Shown: piece by piece, positions 1 to 10,412 of the stretch
How the letters are laid out: each line of letters begins with the position of its first letter
How positions within the stretch are numbered: the stretch's first letter is position 1
Source of the DNA: Verrucomicrobiaceae bacterium
GTDB taxonomy: Bacteria; Verrucomicrobiota; Verrucomicrobiia; Verrucomicrobiales; Verrucomicrobiaceae
Direction of reading: 5' to 3'
DNA length: 64,000 nt
Assembly (NCBI GenBank): GCA_027489965.1
Contig: JAIXZA010000173.1
Location: forward strand, 1 to 64,000
Made by a program: the position numbers and the translations under genes
Notes under the pieces: model-generated
Told to the model about the DNA's origin: nothing
Databases searched by the model: none
What the model saw: the letters and a program-made list of their open reading frames with translations, nothing else

Positions 1-3000
1 ATTGTACAGCAAAACATGAGCATTAATGCCCTTCGCTTTGGTCCGACGGCTGACAGTGACGGCTCTGGAACAAACTTGAACAATGGCACAACAGTCACGA
101 GCTACAATCAGTCCCACTCCAATACGCTGATCGTGGACGGCACCCTGAGTATTTCCTCCGGTATGATTAGCAGTGCTTACTTCACAGTCGGCAATACCAC
201 AAACTCGGGCACGGTTATTCAGGGCGGCACTTTGGATTTCGGGACTCGTGAAGCTATTATCAACAACCAAAACGGCTTCGTCCGACTCACCGATGGCACA
301 GTCCAGGGCGGAAATCTAGAAATCCGCTCCAACATCGCTGGATTAGGTGGCTTGACCAAAACAGGTTTCTCCCAAGTCACTTTGGACGGGCAAAATAGCT
401 TCTCTGGAATCGCTACCGTCTCTGAAGGGAACTTGATTTTGCGCAATGGCCGCTTCTCCGGCGGTGTGGGTGGGGCGGGCAATGGCTTTAAGGTTGAAGG
501 CAGTGGTAACTTATTGACCAGCAGTGGCATCAATGTGGGTTCTGCGAGCTCAGCTGAGGACATCCTGGTCGGAATCCTCCAGGGTGATCAAACCGTGTTC
601 CAAGTTCAAAATGACCTCACTAATTTCTTTGGTGATATCATCGTGGATAATGTCGATGCTGCGGGTCAGATAATCTCCACCCCTCGCTTTAACGTCAGCG
701 GTGGTAACTCAGCTCTGATCATCAATGGTGACATTTATGGCGGCACCTCTGCAGTAAGCAATGATGTGACGGCCATTGATTCACGTTTAATAACCACCGC
801 TGGGTCGAACAATGGATACATCACTCTTCGTGGTCAGGTCGGTGACCGTGGTGATAATGGTGTTGCAAAGCCAGTGGCGAACGTCGTGTCGTCTCAACAG
901 TCGAGTGCCACAGTGACCAATGAAAACGAAGTGTTGCGTTTCCAAGTCACAGGTAACAATGACCTCAATGTCACCATGGAGCGTCAGTATGCTGCTGCAG
1001 GACGATTGACGCTGGATCAGGGCGTACTGAATCTCAGCTATGATCCTAATGCTGCTGGGAATGAAGGTTCAGGTTTCTGGACAACAACTGCGCTTAGCAA
1101 GATCCAGGATCGTAACTCGAATGTTGTCTTCAATGCATCTAATACGACCAACACTTCCCAGCAGGGTTTCGTTATTGGCGGTGCTGGAAATACAGCTCTC
1201 TTCCTTGGGCAGTCTGGTAAGGACGGCATCGCAGGTCAGAACTTTAACATGGCCAGCTGGCGCGTCGCCGCCGGTAATATCACGCACGTAGGTGGCATCA
1301 ATGAAACGGGCGCAGTCACCTTTGGAGATGGGACTGGCAGCCTAAGTCTAGACAAGGGTGTTCGTCTTTATGCCATGGGTGGAGGCACCGTGAATCTTAA
1401 TATGCGCCTCAATGGTGGCCAAGTGGTTCAAAAAGTAGGACGTGGCACTTTGGTTCTGCAAAACACGGGGCTTGCCACAGCCAGTGATACAAACTCTCTC
1501 GAGCTAGGTGGGGGAACTTTTGTGATCGATCACAGTGGCACCTCCGTGGCGCGTTTTGGCAATGCTGGTAACTTCACCTTCCGTGGTGGTCGCCTTCTTT
1601 CTCTGGGTAGAGCGGATGCCACTGTAACTAGTAGCTATGGGACGGACACCGGTGCTTCCCGCACCATTGCCTTTACCTCGGGTGGCAGTGAGATCGTGGC
1701 GCAAACAACGGCAGCCCAAAATCTGACGATCAATCTCGGCAATACCAGCGCTACCAATGGGAATCTGACTCGTGGCGTAGGTGCTACAGCGAACTTTGTT
1801 GAAAACCAAAGCTTGGGTGGCGTAGCAGCGATCAATTTGGCGTTTGGAAACACCTCGGTGATTTCTCGTAATCGTCTGATCTCATGGGCAACCTATGGCA
1901 ATGCTTCGCGCACAGCCTTGGACTTTGCCATGGTCAATGGCAACAGTGGCAACCGTGTCCAAGTTACCACTCGTGCGCCTGAGGAATTCCAAAACAACGT
2001 CGCCAGCTGGATTGGTGCATCGGATACTAGCGAAATCGGTGGTGCTGGATTCAATGGCACGCTCGCCGCCTCTCTGGCGCTCAATACGCTACGTTTTGAT
2101 ACCATGGCAGATTCTGTGGTGAATCTTGGCGGTAATAGCCTGAGCGTCACAGGAGATGAGGTCGCCGGAGCTATTTTAGTGAGCTCGAATACAGGAGCAT
2201 CTAACAAGAGCATCATCAACGGACAGATTAATAACTTTGATCCGGGGGCAGATACCAACTACAACATCACCTATAGCGGGATTTCAGCGACGAATAGCCG
2301 CTTGATCACTGCTGTAACGTCTTTGACAGGTTTAGTCGTTGGGATGCCTATTTCTGGCAGCAATATCCCGTCAGGTTCTGTGGTCACAGCGATCACGGCC
2401 CCTTCCACGGTGGAGATAAGCAATAATGCGACTGGATCGGCTACCTCAGCCTTTACCTTCAATCGATTGGTTGGAAGTGCTGATGGCAACAATGTCAGCT
2501 CACCAGCGAATCGCCAAATTACCAATTTGCCTTCGACCACTGGCTTGCTGCCTGGAATGAATGCCGTGGGTCTTCCAAACGTGACGGCTGTCCAAATCAT
2601 CAATGGCGGTAGTGGCTATACCTCAGCTCCATCGGTCACCATCAGCGGTGGCGGCGGCTCTGGGGCCACAGCTTCGGCTACTGTTTCTGGTGGTGTCGTG
2701 ACAGCCATTATCGTGACAGCCTCAGGCACTGGCTATACCAGTGAGCCAAGCATTGCCTTCAGTGGTGGTGCCGGCACTGGGGCTACGGCTAAGGTGATCG
2801 TCCCTGCCGCAGTGATTCCAGCCGGCAGTTACATCACTGCTGTGGACGCCAATTCTATCACTCTGTCTGCTCAATTAACCGCAACGGCCAATGGTATTGC
2901 CTTCTCAGCTGGTTCAGGTGAGCTGATTCTGCATCAGTATGGTCAGGGTAATCTCACCATCGGTGCCGCGATTACGGGTGCAGGTTCGCTGACAGTTGCA

Positions 3001-6000
3001 GGACCAACCACGACCAATGCAAGTGAGTTTAACACCACTGGTACGGTGCGCTTGACTGGCGCAAACACCTACACAGGACGCACCTTCATCAATGGTAGCG
3101 TGCTTGAAATCGGATCCATCAGTGCCCTGGGCACTGCCCCAGCGGCTGCTCCAAATACGGCTGCTTCTAACAATCAACTCACGATGAATGGCGGCACTCT
3201 GCGCTGGACTGGCGGAGTCGGCTCACTTGGTACTCGTGGTGTCCGGTTAGAAGGAAGTGGGGGTGTCATCGAAGTGAGTTCTCCGAATGGAAATTTGAGC
3301 ATTGGTGACGGTGTGAGTGGAACCCAAGGACAAATTGTCTCTGAAGATGCATTCCGGGGTGACCTCATCAAAACGGGGCCAGGAACACTCACTCTTCAGG
3401 GGCCGCAAGCAGTCACCTTCTCTGGAGCAACGGCTGCAACGGCTCAGGGTAGTCTTTTCCAAGGGCTGCTAGATATTCGTCAGGGGGCTTTAGTCATTGC
3501 GTCAGATACTGGCAGTGGCGCTGCTGCTACCACCACCTCTCTTCTTGGCACCAATCGCGGCTGGGCAGACGGTACGATCTTCCGCCAAGGAACCAATTTC
3601 CAAGCACTGCTAGGCAATGGCAATAATAACGGTGACTGGACGATTGAAGAATTCATGACCTTTGAAGGTGGAAATACCTTCACCTACAATTCGCTGCTGG
3701 ATACGACTGCTGCGGGTCAGGGGAATGGCGTTGCTAACTTAGGCAATCGCAGAGCTCTTAATTTAAACGGTGTCACCAACATCGCTGGTTCGACCACCTT
3801 TGATATCGGAGGTCTCGCAAATGCTGCCGGGCAGGTTTTCCCAAGCACCAATGGTAATCCAGGCACAACCAACTTGCCCATTGTTCGTATTGCGAACAAT
3901 TCGGGTTATCTCACCGGCAACGGAGACATCGTTAAGGATGGCCAAGGTCAGCTTGAGTTCCGTGCAAACAGTCCAGAATGGAAGGGTAATCTTATCATCA
4001 AGCAGGGAAATGTTTATGCAGCCAACCAGGCTGACGTTTTCGGCACTGGTTACACGACTGGAAAAACAATTACTTTAGGGGACGCTGAGCGCCAGGGGAT
4101 GGCACAACTCCTGATTCAAAACCCAGACAACATTCAAAACTGGCTGTTTGATATCAAACACGATATCAACGTGGTTTACAATCCGACCCAAACCAAGCGG
4201 ATCGGTATCGACAACGTCGCTAATGGCAATCGCGTCTCCTTTGATGGCAATATCACGCTGAATGATAACCTCATTGTGCTTCTTCAGGACGGCAGCATTT
4301 CTTCGGGCGGTGAGCAGGCGATCTTGAATTTCAACGGACAACTCAGAGATGGCTTAACAACCAGTGGTAACATCACCATTCAAACCAATGATAGTGGCGG
4401 TCCTGGTGCGGGTGGAGCTAATGACAATACGAATGGTCGTATGGCAGGTTATGCGGTCCTCAATGCTAACAATAGTGCTTGGACTGGCGATGTCACGATC
4501 AGTGCCCTGAGCAGCTACGACCACGACAAGACCAGTGTTCTTCGTCTCGGTCATGATTCAGCTTTGACGGCCGCCAATGATGTCACCATGAACTTCAACT
4601 CGATCCTCCAAGTAGGTGGTCGCACAGCGACCATTGGATCTCTGAGAACATTGGGTGGCAATGGTTCCTTCAATGGGGATGCCGGCACTATGTCCGCTAG
4701 CAGTAATGGAAGCTCTGAGATCATCGAAAACGCCTCCGAAACGGCTGCGGCTCTGACCATCATGCAAAGCACACCCGCAACCTTTGAAGTAGCCTGGGAT
4801 GCTAAATTCCGTAACGGCACTTTAAACAGTCAGTTCTTCTCAGTTGGCACGAACACGCATCTGCCTTCAGCCGCACTGAGTTTGGTTAAAGCTGGCTCTG
4901 GCTGGAGTGTGTTAACCCTCGATAATGATTACACGGGAACTACCACCGTAGCTGGGGGCATCTTACAAGTCGGTCGCGATGGCGTGGGTGATACGGGTGC
5001 TAATAATGCAGCAGGAACCACCGTTAACAGTGGCGCGGTGCTTGCAGGAACAGGCTGGGTGCAGGGCGGACTCACCGTTCAATCCGGAGCTATCGTCTCA
5101 CCTGGGGACGCTGGTGGCGCAGCTTTGGGGACTCTCAATGTGAACGGCACTGCTCTTTTTGCGGCGGGTTCTAAAGCTCTGCTTCAGGTGAAAGCCCCGA
5201 CCTACAACAACCCAGGTGTCGTGGATGCTCTGGATGCAAATTACAGCAGATGGCTTAATGGCACATTAGATCCTATTACTAACCAAATAAATGGTGGTAT
5301 TGCATTGGATGAATTCTCCCATGGGCTCAAAGATGTCGTCACCAAGGATCAGCATGACATGATTTATGCTGGTAGCACCGGCACGATTAATCTGGCTCTC
5401 GGCTCACAAATTGAGCTTGTCAGTGATGGTTACACACCCAAAGCCGGTGACATCTTCCATCTCTTCAATGCAGGTACCCTTGGGGTCAGTCTCAACCGTG
5501 GTGCTAATATTCGCGTCGGTAATGAGACGGGGACAGATCTGAATCTCTTTGAGTTGGGCGGTAACCTTCGTTGGGATACCAGCTTGCTAAATACTTTGGG
5601 CATTCTCGCTGTTGTGACAACCGTCACAGACGTCGCTACTCCTCCTCCTACTATTGTCTCGGGTCCAACGGCTAAAGTTGAAGGTAACCCTGACCCTTTG
5701 GGTTCAACCGTTTTAACCCCACCAGCAACTTTCACTGTCGATTGCAGAGTGAATTCAACCTCCAATGTGCCAATCACCATTCAATGGCTACTTAATGGCG
5801 TGGCCGAGCCCGAGCTCGCTCAGCTCGCCGTGTTGTCACCTGCAAATGGTATTCCAGCGGGGGACGGAGTGACCTCAACGTTAACTCTAACGGCAAGCTC
5901 ACTCACGAAAGGAATTTATAGTTTCATCGCAAGCAATGGTACTCAGGTCTTCAGCAGCACGGTGGAAGTCTTTGTCAATGACCAGCCGGTTGTTTCCAGG

Positions 6001-8925
6001 CATCCGGTTTCACGGCTCAATCAAATGCCAAGCATTGGGATTAACTCTGTGCCTGTGGAGTTTAGTGCTGAAGTCATCGGACCTGGCCCTTACACCGCTG
6101 AATGGTTCAAGGTCGTCAACGGAGTGGTTTCAACATCTCCCATCTTTGTTGAAACGGCAGGGGTTGTTTCCTCTAATAAATGGTCATCCTTGTTTGCCAT
6201 TCCCGCCATTACAGAAACGGATGAGGGTGAATACTTCTGCCGCTTCACTTCCAACGCCGATGTGCCAAGTCCGCCCACAGTATCCACTAACAGGGCTCAA
6301 TTAACCGTCAATGATGCCGTCTCGAATGTCGTGGCTACCCGCACGCGTAACCCTGACATCACCTACCAGGGCGAAACCATCACCTTCAGTGTGACGGCGA
6401 ATGGTGGATCCACCCTGCGTTACCAATGGTTTAAAAATAATCAGCCAATTGCGGGTGCAACTAAATCAACATTCGTCACTACCTACCCTGTCATCGTTCC
6501 TTATGTTCCTACTGATGATAGCTATTTTGTGAGAGTGACAAACATTGTGAACGATCCAGATGGCACCAGCTTCACGAATGCAGTGCAGAGTAACACGCTC
6601 AGTCTGCCAGTGAGGAATCCAATTCCGGTATTGGTAAGTTCTACAGCTGTGCATAGAACACTGCTTGCTGGGGGGAGTCTAAATATGGCAGTTGCCGCTG
6701 TTGGACGCCCAGACATCCGCTACACTTGGAAGCGCTCTGGAACGACGGTGCTGACGGACCTCATCGGTGTCTTTGCTGCTAACCCAGTTGCTATCGCGAA
6801 TGGTGGAACTTACACCTGTGAAGTCACCAATCCTACGACCACCAAGATCACAACAGTCCCAACAGAGATTGTCGTCGTGGATAGCGCTACCCGGATGATT
6901 CCTGTAAAACTCGGTGCCAGCACCTTTAGCCTGACTGCGAATGTCGGACGGGGTCCTAAAACCAATGTGAATTACAAGTGGTTCAAGCGAGTTATTGAGC
7001 CTGGCGTAGAGCCCGAGGATCCGCCGATTGTGACTGACACGGCCGTTTCTATCATAGACACAAGAATTACAGGCGAAGAACAGATCGGAACCCTAGCCAA
7101 GCCTTCAACTACGACCAACGTCCTGAAGTTCACGGGAACTGCTACAGCACCCATCACTCTGGCAGACGATGGTCTCTATGTCTGTAAAGTCACGGGTCCT
7201 GATGGTGTGTCAGTTGACGGCTGCTTCTATGATGTGCGTGTCTATAATGCGGCTCCAATAAACATCACCAGCACGACTCTAACACGCGGCGTCGTTGGCG
7301 GCTTCTACACAGAGCGCGTCCTCGTGGACCCTGCCCGCAACTTGACCCCAGTGACCTATTCAGCCACTGGTCTGCCGACTGGCCTGACTATTGATAAAAC
7401 AACGGGTGTGATCAGCGGCGTGCCGACTGCCAGTGGTCCGGTGGTCAACGGTGTTCCAACAGCTAGGATCTTCACGGTAACAACTTGGGCCTCTAATTTG
7501 TCAGTGCCTGCGGATTCAAACAAGATCGTTTCGACCATTCAAATTGATCCAATTCCGATGATCATCCCAGGTGTCTATGCAGGTCCAATCGAGCGTCATC
7601 CTGTCTTGAATGGCAATCTGGGTGGTCGGTTTGATATGACTGTCACGGCTACCGGTGGGGTCTCTGGTAGAATCACCTTTGGCACTGCTGCTGCCCGTGC
7701 TTTTAAAGGTGTGTTCAGCATGTCGGTAGGCGGCGGTGGCATCCCCACAGCTCCGACGGCTAGCATCGTGATCCCTGCAACGGCCACGCTTCCTGCGCTA
7801 ACGGTAAGCTTTGGCCTGACCTACACGGCTGGCACTCCATCTGGCACCTTGCTGACCAACGCGCAGATTACCTCTGGATCCAACAGCGTGGCCTTTACCG
7901 GTTGGCGTAATCTTTGGGCCGCTAAGGCCGTCGCAGGCGTATCGGCCATTCCTACCTCTTACTCAGCTAAGGCGACAGACACCTATAACTTTGCCTTCAT
8001 GATGGGTGACACCGATCCATTGCGTGTCTCCGCCACTCAGGCTGTGCCCCAGGGAGCAGGTTATGGCTCCTTTAAGGTGACGACGACAGGCGCTGTTGCC
8101 GTCACTGGACGCACGCCGGACGGTGAAACCCTGACCAGCTCCTGCCCGCTTGGCCCAGATGGTCAGCTCTTCCTCTTCAGAACTCTCTACACCACAAAGG
8201 ATAAAGGTTCGTTGCTGAGTAAGCCAGACTTCAAGATTGATACTCGGAGCAACCTTGACCCTGTTGATAACGACATCACTGGTGGTCTCACCATCGTGCG
8301 CCCACCGAATCCGGCTGCCGTCACAACGGCTAGGACTTATCGCTCGGGTTTTGGAACAACCCTGACCGCAGCAGGTGTCACTCCCACAACGGTCACAGCG
8401 CCTGTCAATTACGTGGTCACGGGCGGTCGTTACATCGCTCCTCTGCCTGTTAGCGCCACGGTTATGAATCCGACCGTTCTGCTGGATCTGCCTGCGGGTT
8501 CAAATAACGCAGAGGTATTGTTCGATGAGAATGGTACAGGTGCCGGCGGCGGTATAGCGGCTGCCTTTAATCCCGATATGACCATCGGGATCGGCGCAGC
8601 TAGCAAGTTGACGGTACCGAAAAAGTCCCTTGCTCATCCAGCTGGAACCACCTTGACAGCCACGGCCGCCTCAGGTGTTTTCTCTGGCAGATATACCCTG
8701 GAAGATACAAACCCGGTCGCACTCCAGACACCGACCAAGGTTACGCGCAACGTGACTTATCAAGGACTGGTGATACGCAGTAGGGGAGTAGGTGGCGCAA
8801 CAACGACCTATGGTGTCGGCTATTTCATCGTCGATCAGCTGCCACAAACGGGTTCCCCTGCTACGACGACCAAGACTGCGCCGAGAGTCTCTGGTCTCGT
8901 GACCTTGAGGAAAATAGTCCCCTAA
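1..8925 (+). CDS. Giant autotransporter-associated beta-strand repeat protein with Ig-like domains (5' partial)
   Basis: The frame is open from base 1, so the true start, with its signal peptide, lies upstream; the first in-window ATG is at 16. About 2,970 residues are visible. Residues 1-1860 are Gly/Asn/Thr-rich repeats of the passenger-associated (PATR) kind, with recurring GxGxLTKTGxGxLxLxG-like units that predict a long beta-helix. Within them, residues 855-935 are a different Gly-Ser-Gly-Tyr-Thr repeat. Residues 1880-2410 contain about five Ig-like domains with regular YxWxK/YxCxV spacing, 2413-2510 a putative-Ig (He_PIG-like) domain, and 2515-2969 a C-terminal module also present in the giant protein at 48486. 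No classical autotransporter barrel is visible at the end. It is inferred to be an exported or surface protein, perhaps an adhesin; the substrate is unknown. A hairpin terminator follows at 8945. Confidence 0.85.
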   Translation: MVQQNMSINALRFGPTADSDGSGTNLNNGTTVTSYNQSHSNTLIVDGTLSISSGMISSAYFTVGNTTNSGTVIQGGTLDFGTREAIINNQNGFVRLTDGTVQGGNLEIRSNIAGLGGLTKTGFSQVTLDGQNSFSGIATVSEGNLILRNGRFSGGVGGAGNGFKVEGSGNLLTSSGINVGSASSAEDILVGILQGDQTVFQVQNDLTNFFGDIIVDNVDAAGQIISTPRFNVSGGNSALIINGDIYGGTSAVSNDVTAIDSRLITTAGSNNGYITLRGQVGDRGDNGVAKPVANVVSSQQSSATVTNENEVLRFQVTGNNDLNVTMERQYAAAGRLTLDQGVLNLSYDPNAAGNEGSGFWTTTALSKIQDRNSNVVFNASNTTNTSQQGFVIGGAGNTALFLGQSGKDGIAGQNFNMASWRVAAGNITHVGGINETGAVTFGDGTGSLSLDKGVRLYAMGGGTVNLNMRLNGGQVVQKVGRGTLVLQNTGLATASDTNSLELGGGTFVIDHSGTSVARFGNAGNFTFRGGRLLSLGRADATVTSSYGTDTGASRTIAFTSGGSEIVAQTTAAQNLTINLGNTSATNGNLTRGVGATANFVENQSLGGVAAINLAFGNTSVISRNRLISWATYGNASRTALDFAMVNGNSGNRVQVTTRAPEEFQNNVASWIGASDTSEIGGAGFNGTLAASLALNTLRFDTMADSVVNLGGNSLSVTGDEVAGAILVSSNTGASNKSIINGQINNFDPGADTNYNITYSGISATNSRLITAVTSLTGLVVGMPISGSNIPSGSVVTAITAPSTVEISNNATGSATSAFTFNRLVGSADGNNVSSPANRQITNLPSTTGLLPGMNAVGLPNVTAVQIINGGSGYTSAPSVTISGGGGSGATASATVSGGVVTAIIVTASGTGYTSEPSIAFSGGAGTGATAKVIVPAAVIPAGSYITAVDANSITLSAQLTATANGIAFSAGSGELILHQYGQGNLTIGAAITGAGSLTVAGPTTTNASEFNTTGTVRLTGANTYTGRTFINGSVLEIGSISALGTAPAAAPNTAASNNQLTMNGGTLRWTGGVGSLGTRGVRLEGSGGVIEVSSPNGNLSIGDGVSGTQGQIVSEDAFRGDLIKTGPGTLTLQGPQAVTFSGATAATAQGSLFQGLLDIRQGALVIASDTGSGAAATTTSLLGTNRGWADGTIFRQGTNFQALLGNGNNNGDWTIEEFMTFEGGNTFTYNSLLDTTAAGQGNGVANLGNRRALNLNGVTNIAGSTTFDIGGLANAAGQVFPSTNGNPGTTNLPIVRIANNSGYLTGNGDIVKDGQGQLEFRANSPEWKGNLIIKQGNVYAANQADVFGTGYTTGKTITLGDAERQGMAQLLIQNPDNIQNWLFDIKHDINVVYNPTQTKRIGIDNVANGNRVSFDGNITLNDNLIVLLQDGSISSGGEQAILNFNGQLRDGLTTSGNITIQTNDSGGPGAGGANDNTNGRMAGYAVLNANNSAWTGDVTISALSSYDHDKTSVLRLGHDSALTAANDVTMNFNSILQVGGRTATIGSLRTLGGNGSFNGDAGTMSASSNGSSEIIENASETAAALTIMQSTPATFEVAWDAKFRNGTLNSQFFSVGTNTHLPSAALSLVKAGSGWSVLTLDNDYTGTTTVAGGILQVGRDGVGDTGANNAAGTTVNSGAVLAGTGWVQGGLTVQSGAIVSPGDAGGAALGTLNVNGTALFAAGSKALLQVKAPTYNNPGVVDALDANYSRWLNGTLDPITNQINGGIALDEFSHGLKDVVTKDQHDMIYAGSTGTINLALGSQIELVSDGYTPKAGDIFHLFNAGTLGVSLNRGANIRVGNETGTDLNLFELGGNLRWDTSLLNTLGILAVVTTVTDVATPPPTIVSGPTAKVEGNPDPLGSTVLTPPATFTVDCRVNSTSNVPITIQWLLNGVAEPELAQLAVLSPANGIPAGDGVTSTLTLTASSLTKGIYSFIASNGTQVFSSTVEVFVNDQPVVSRHPVSRLNQMPSIGINSVPVEFSAEVIGPGPYTAEWFKVVNGVVSTSPIFVETAGVVSSNKWSSLFAIPAITETDEGEYFCRFTSNADVPSPPTVSTNRAQLTVNDAVSNVVATRTRNPDITYQGETITFSVTANGGSTLRYQWFKNNQPIAGATKSTFVTTYPVIVPYVPTDDSYFVRVTNIVNDPDGTSFTNAVQSNTLSLPVRNPIPVLVSSTAVHRTLLAGGSLNMAVAAVGRPDIRYTWKRSGTTVLTDLIGVFAANPVAIANGGTYTCEVTNPTTTKITTVPTEIVVVDSATRMIPVKLGASTFSLTANVGRGPKTNVNYKWFKRVIEPGVEPEDPPIVTDTAVSIIDTRITGEEQIGTLAKPSTTTNVLKFTGTATAPITLADDGLYVCKVTGPDGVSVDGCFYDVRVYNAAPINITSTTLTRGVVGGFYTERVLVDPARNLTPVTYSATGLPTGLTIDKTTGVISGVPTASGPVVNGVPTARIFTVTTWASNLSVPADSNKIVSTIQIDPIPMIIPGVYAGPIERHPVLNGNLGGRFDMTVTATGGVSGRITFGTAAARAFKGVFSMSVGGGGIPTAPTASIVIPATATLPALTVSFGLTYTAGTPSGTLLTNAQITSGSNSVAFTGWRNLWAAKAVAGVSAIPTSYSAKATDTYNFAFMMGDTDPLRVSATQAVPQGAGYGSFKVTTTGAVAVTGRTPDGETLTSSCPLGPDGQLFLFRTLYTTKDKGSLLSKPDFKIDTRSNLDPVDNDITGGLTIVRPPNPAAVTTARTYRSGFGTTLTAAGVTPTTVTAPVNYVVTGGRYIAPLPVSATVMNPTVLLDLPAGSNNAEVLFDENGTGAGGGIAAAFNPDMTIGIGAASKLTVPKKSLAHPAGTTLTATAASGVFSGRYTLEDTNPVALQTPTKVTRNVTYQGLVIRSRGVGGATTTYGVGYFIVDQLPQTGSPATTTKTAPRVSGLVTLRKIVP
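2590..2816 (+). repeat. Two-copy GGSGYTS-type repeat inside the giant protein gene
   Basis: Two successive protein repeats begin NGGSGYTSAPSVTISG and ASGTGYTSEPSIAFSG, each followed by a GxGATA turn. They interrupt the beta-strand repeat region. Similar Gly-Ser-Gly-Tyr repeats are known from phage tail-fibre and other secreted structural proteins. The flanking residues (VGMPISGSNIPSG and IPAGSYITAVD) also resemble tail-fibre style repeats, so a short cassette of different origin is plausible. Confidence 0.5.
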
Positions 8926-8944
8926 ATCTTACGGCTCACATCAT

Positions 8945-8977
8945 CGGGAACCTGAAGGATTTTCAGGTTCCCGTTTC
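8945..8977 (+). terminator. Rho-independent terminator after the giant protein gene
   Basis: A perfect 12-bp stem (CGGGAACCTGAA with TTCAGGTTCCCG) with a 5-base loop, followed by TTTCTT. It lies 20 bases after the stop codon. The T-tract is short, but the stem is strong. Confidence 0.75.
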
Positions 8978-9060
8978 TTGAGGGTTGTCAGCGCCGATCA
9001 GGCTCGCTAGTTTGAATCAGCGCAGGCGTGGGGCCTGTGCGCAAAACTCACAGTTCTCTC

Positions 9061-9891
9061 ATGTTTAAGCTCCCGGTTGTTAAGGTAGGTTCAGTTTCTG
9101 TCGATGGTTCAGAACCCTTGTTTATTCTCGGGCCCTGCGTGATGGAAAGTGAAGAGTTCATCTGGGACATGGCCGAGCGACTCGGAGCCATCGCCAACAG
9201 CCTGAGGCTGAAATGGATCTTCAAGGCTTCCTACGACAAAGCCAACCGCAGTGCCATCAGCTCCTACCGTGGCATGGGCGTCAAAGACGGCTGCAAGCTG
9301 TTGGAAAAGATCGGCCAGAAGCTCGGCGTGCCTGTCACCACAGACGTCCATACGGAGGAGGAAACTAAAATCGCGGCAGAACACATTGACCTGCTTCAGA
9401 TTCCCGCCTTCCTCTGCCGTCAAACGGATCTTATTCTCACCGCAGGTCAGACGGGCCGGGCCGTGAATGTCAAAAAGGGTCAATTCATGGCCCCATGGGA
9501 CGTAAAGAACATCGCTGACAAGTTGGCCAGCACTGGTTGCCAAAACTTCCTCTTCACTGAGCGAGGAACAACCTTTGGCTACCAAAATCTCGTGGCTGAC
9601 ATGCGCAGTCTCTATTGGATGCGGGAGTTAGGTTACCGAGTGATTTTTGACGCCACTCATTCCGTACAGCGTCCTGGTGGGCAGGGTACTACGACGGGTG
9701 GTGATGGCATCTTGGCGCCGGTCCTGGCTCGTGCGGCCGTGGCAGCGGGTTGTGATGGCGTCTTCATGGAGACTCACCTGAATCCCGCGAAAGCCCTCTC
9801 TGATGGTCCCAATCAGGTGCCACTCTCAGAGATCGCCCAAGTCATTGGCCAACTCAGAAGAATTCACGCCGTCGTGCAGGAGGAGGTTTGA
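9061..9891 (+). CDS. kdsA: 3-deoxy-8-phosphooctulonate synthase (KDO8P synthase)
   Basis: It condenses phosphoenolpyruvate with arabinose 5-phosphate to give Kdo 8-phosphate, the first committed step to the Kdo of lipopolysaccharide. Visible KdsA blocks are LGPCVMES (residues 23-30), FKASYDKANRS, TDVHTEEE, IPAFLCRQTDL, NVKKGQF and DATHSVQRPGG. Cys26 in GPC is the residue that marks the metal-dependent class; E. coli KdsA has Asn there. The ATG at 9061 gives 276 residues, the usual length; an upstream GTG at 9028 adds 11 unconserved residues. It opens the LPS export cluster, and lptC starts one base after its stop, so the two are almost certainly co-transcribed. Confidence 0.95.
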   Translation: MFKLPVVKVGSVSVDGSEPLFILGPCVMESEEFIWDMAERLGAIANSLRLKWIFKASYDKANRSAISSYRGMGVKDGCKLLEKIGQKLGVPVTTDVHTEEETKIAAEHIDLLQIPAFLCRQTDLILTAGQTGRAVNVKKGQFMAPWDVKNIADKLASTGCQNFLFTERGTTFGYQNLVADMRSLYWMRELGYRVIFDATHSVQRPGGQGTTTGGDGILAPVLARAAVAAGCDGVFMETHLNPAKALSDGPNQVPLSEIAQVIGQLRRIHAVVQEEV

Positions 9892-9892
9892 G

Positions 9893-10411
9893 ATGAGTCA
9901 CCTCGTTTCCTACCGCTCATGGAGGGTCGTTTTATCCGGCCTCACGGCAGTCGCTGTGACGACGCTGCTGCTTTCTGAGGAAAAGCAGAAGTCAGACGGC
10001 ATGAGTGACTTTGGGAAAATGGTGCCGGAGGGACTGGTCAATCGTGGGGTGATTATTCCGTCCTTTGATAAAGACGGTAAAAAGTCCTCTGAATTGCGGG
10101 CAGAAACCCTCACCCGGATCGATGACGACCGGCTCCTGGCTGAAAAAGTCACGATTGATCTGTATGCCGAGACGGCAGAAAAAACATTGCACGTCGATCT
10201 GAAAAGTGCCGTGCATCACATGACCGATCAACTGCTGCGCAGTGGAGAGCGCAGTGTCATCACACGTTCTGATTTTGAAACCTCGGGCGATTCCCTGGTC
10301 TTTGATGCCGCGACTTCTATCGGCAGCATGAAGGGCCGAGTTCGAACGTTGATCTTTGACACTGGCACGCTATCTGCAAAAAAGGAGCCTGCCAATCCCC
10401 CCAAGAAATGA
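9893..10411 (+). CDS. lptC: LptC-like LPS export protein
   Basis: LptC is a bitopic inner-membrane protein that passes lipopolysaccharide from the LptBFG transporter to periplasmic LptA. This 172-residue protein has one N-terminal membrane segment (about residues 11-27) and then a beta-rich domain with the LptC pattern KSSELRAETLTRIDDDRL, in which each strand describes a modified intermediate. Similarity is weak, as is usual for LptC, so the call rests on fold-like pattern, size and position between kdsA and an OstA-domain gene. The start at 9893 is supported by AGGAGG at 9881-9886; the same frame is open further upstream inside kdsA, but without a ribosome binding site. Confidence 0.75.
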   Translation: MSHLVSYRSWRVVLSGLTAVAVTTLLLSEEKQKSDGMSDFGKMVPEGLVNRGVIIPSFDKDGKKSSELRAETLTRIDDDRLLAEKVTIDLYAETAEKTLHVDLKSAVHHMTDQLLRSGERSVITRSDFETSGDSLVFDAATSIGSMKGRVRTLIFDTGTLSAKKEPANPPKK

Positions 10412-10412
10412 C

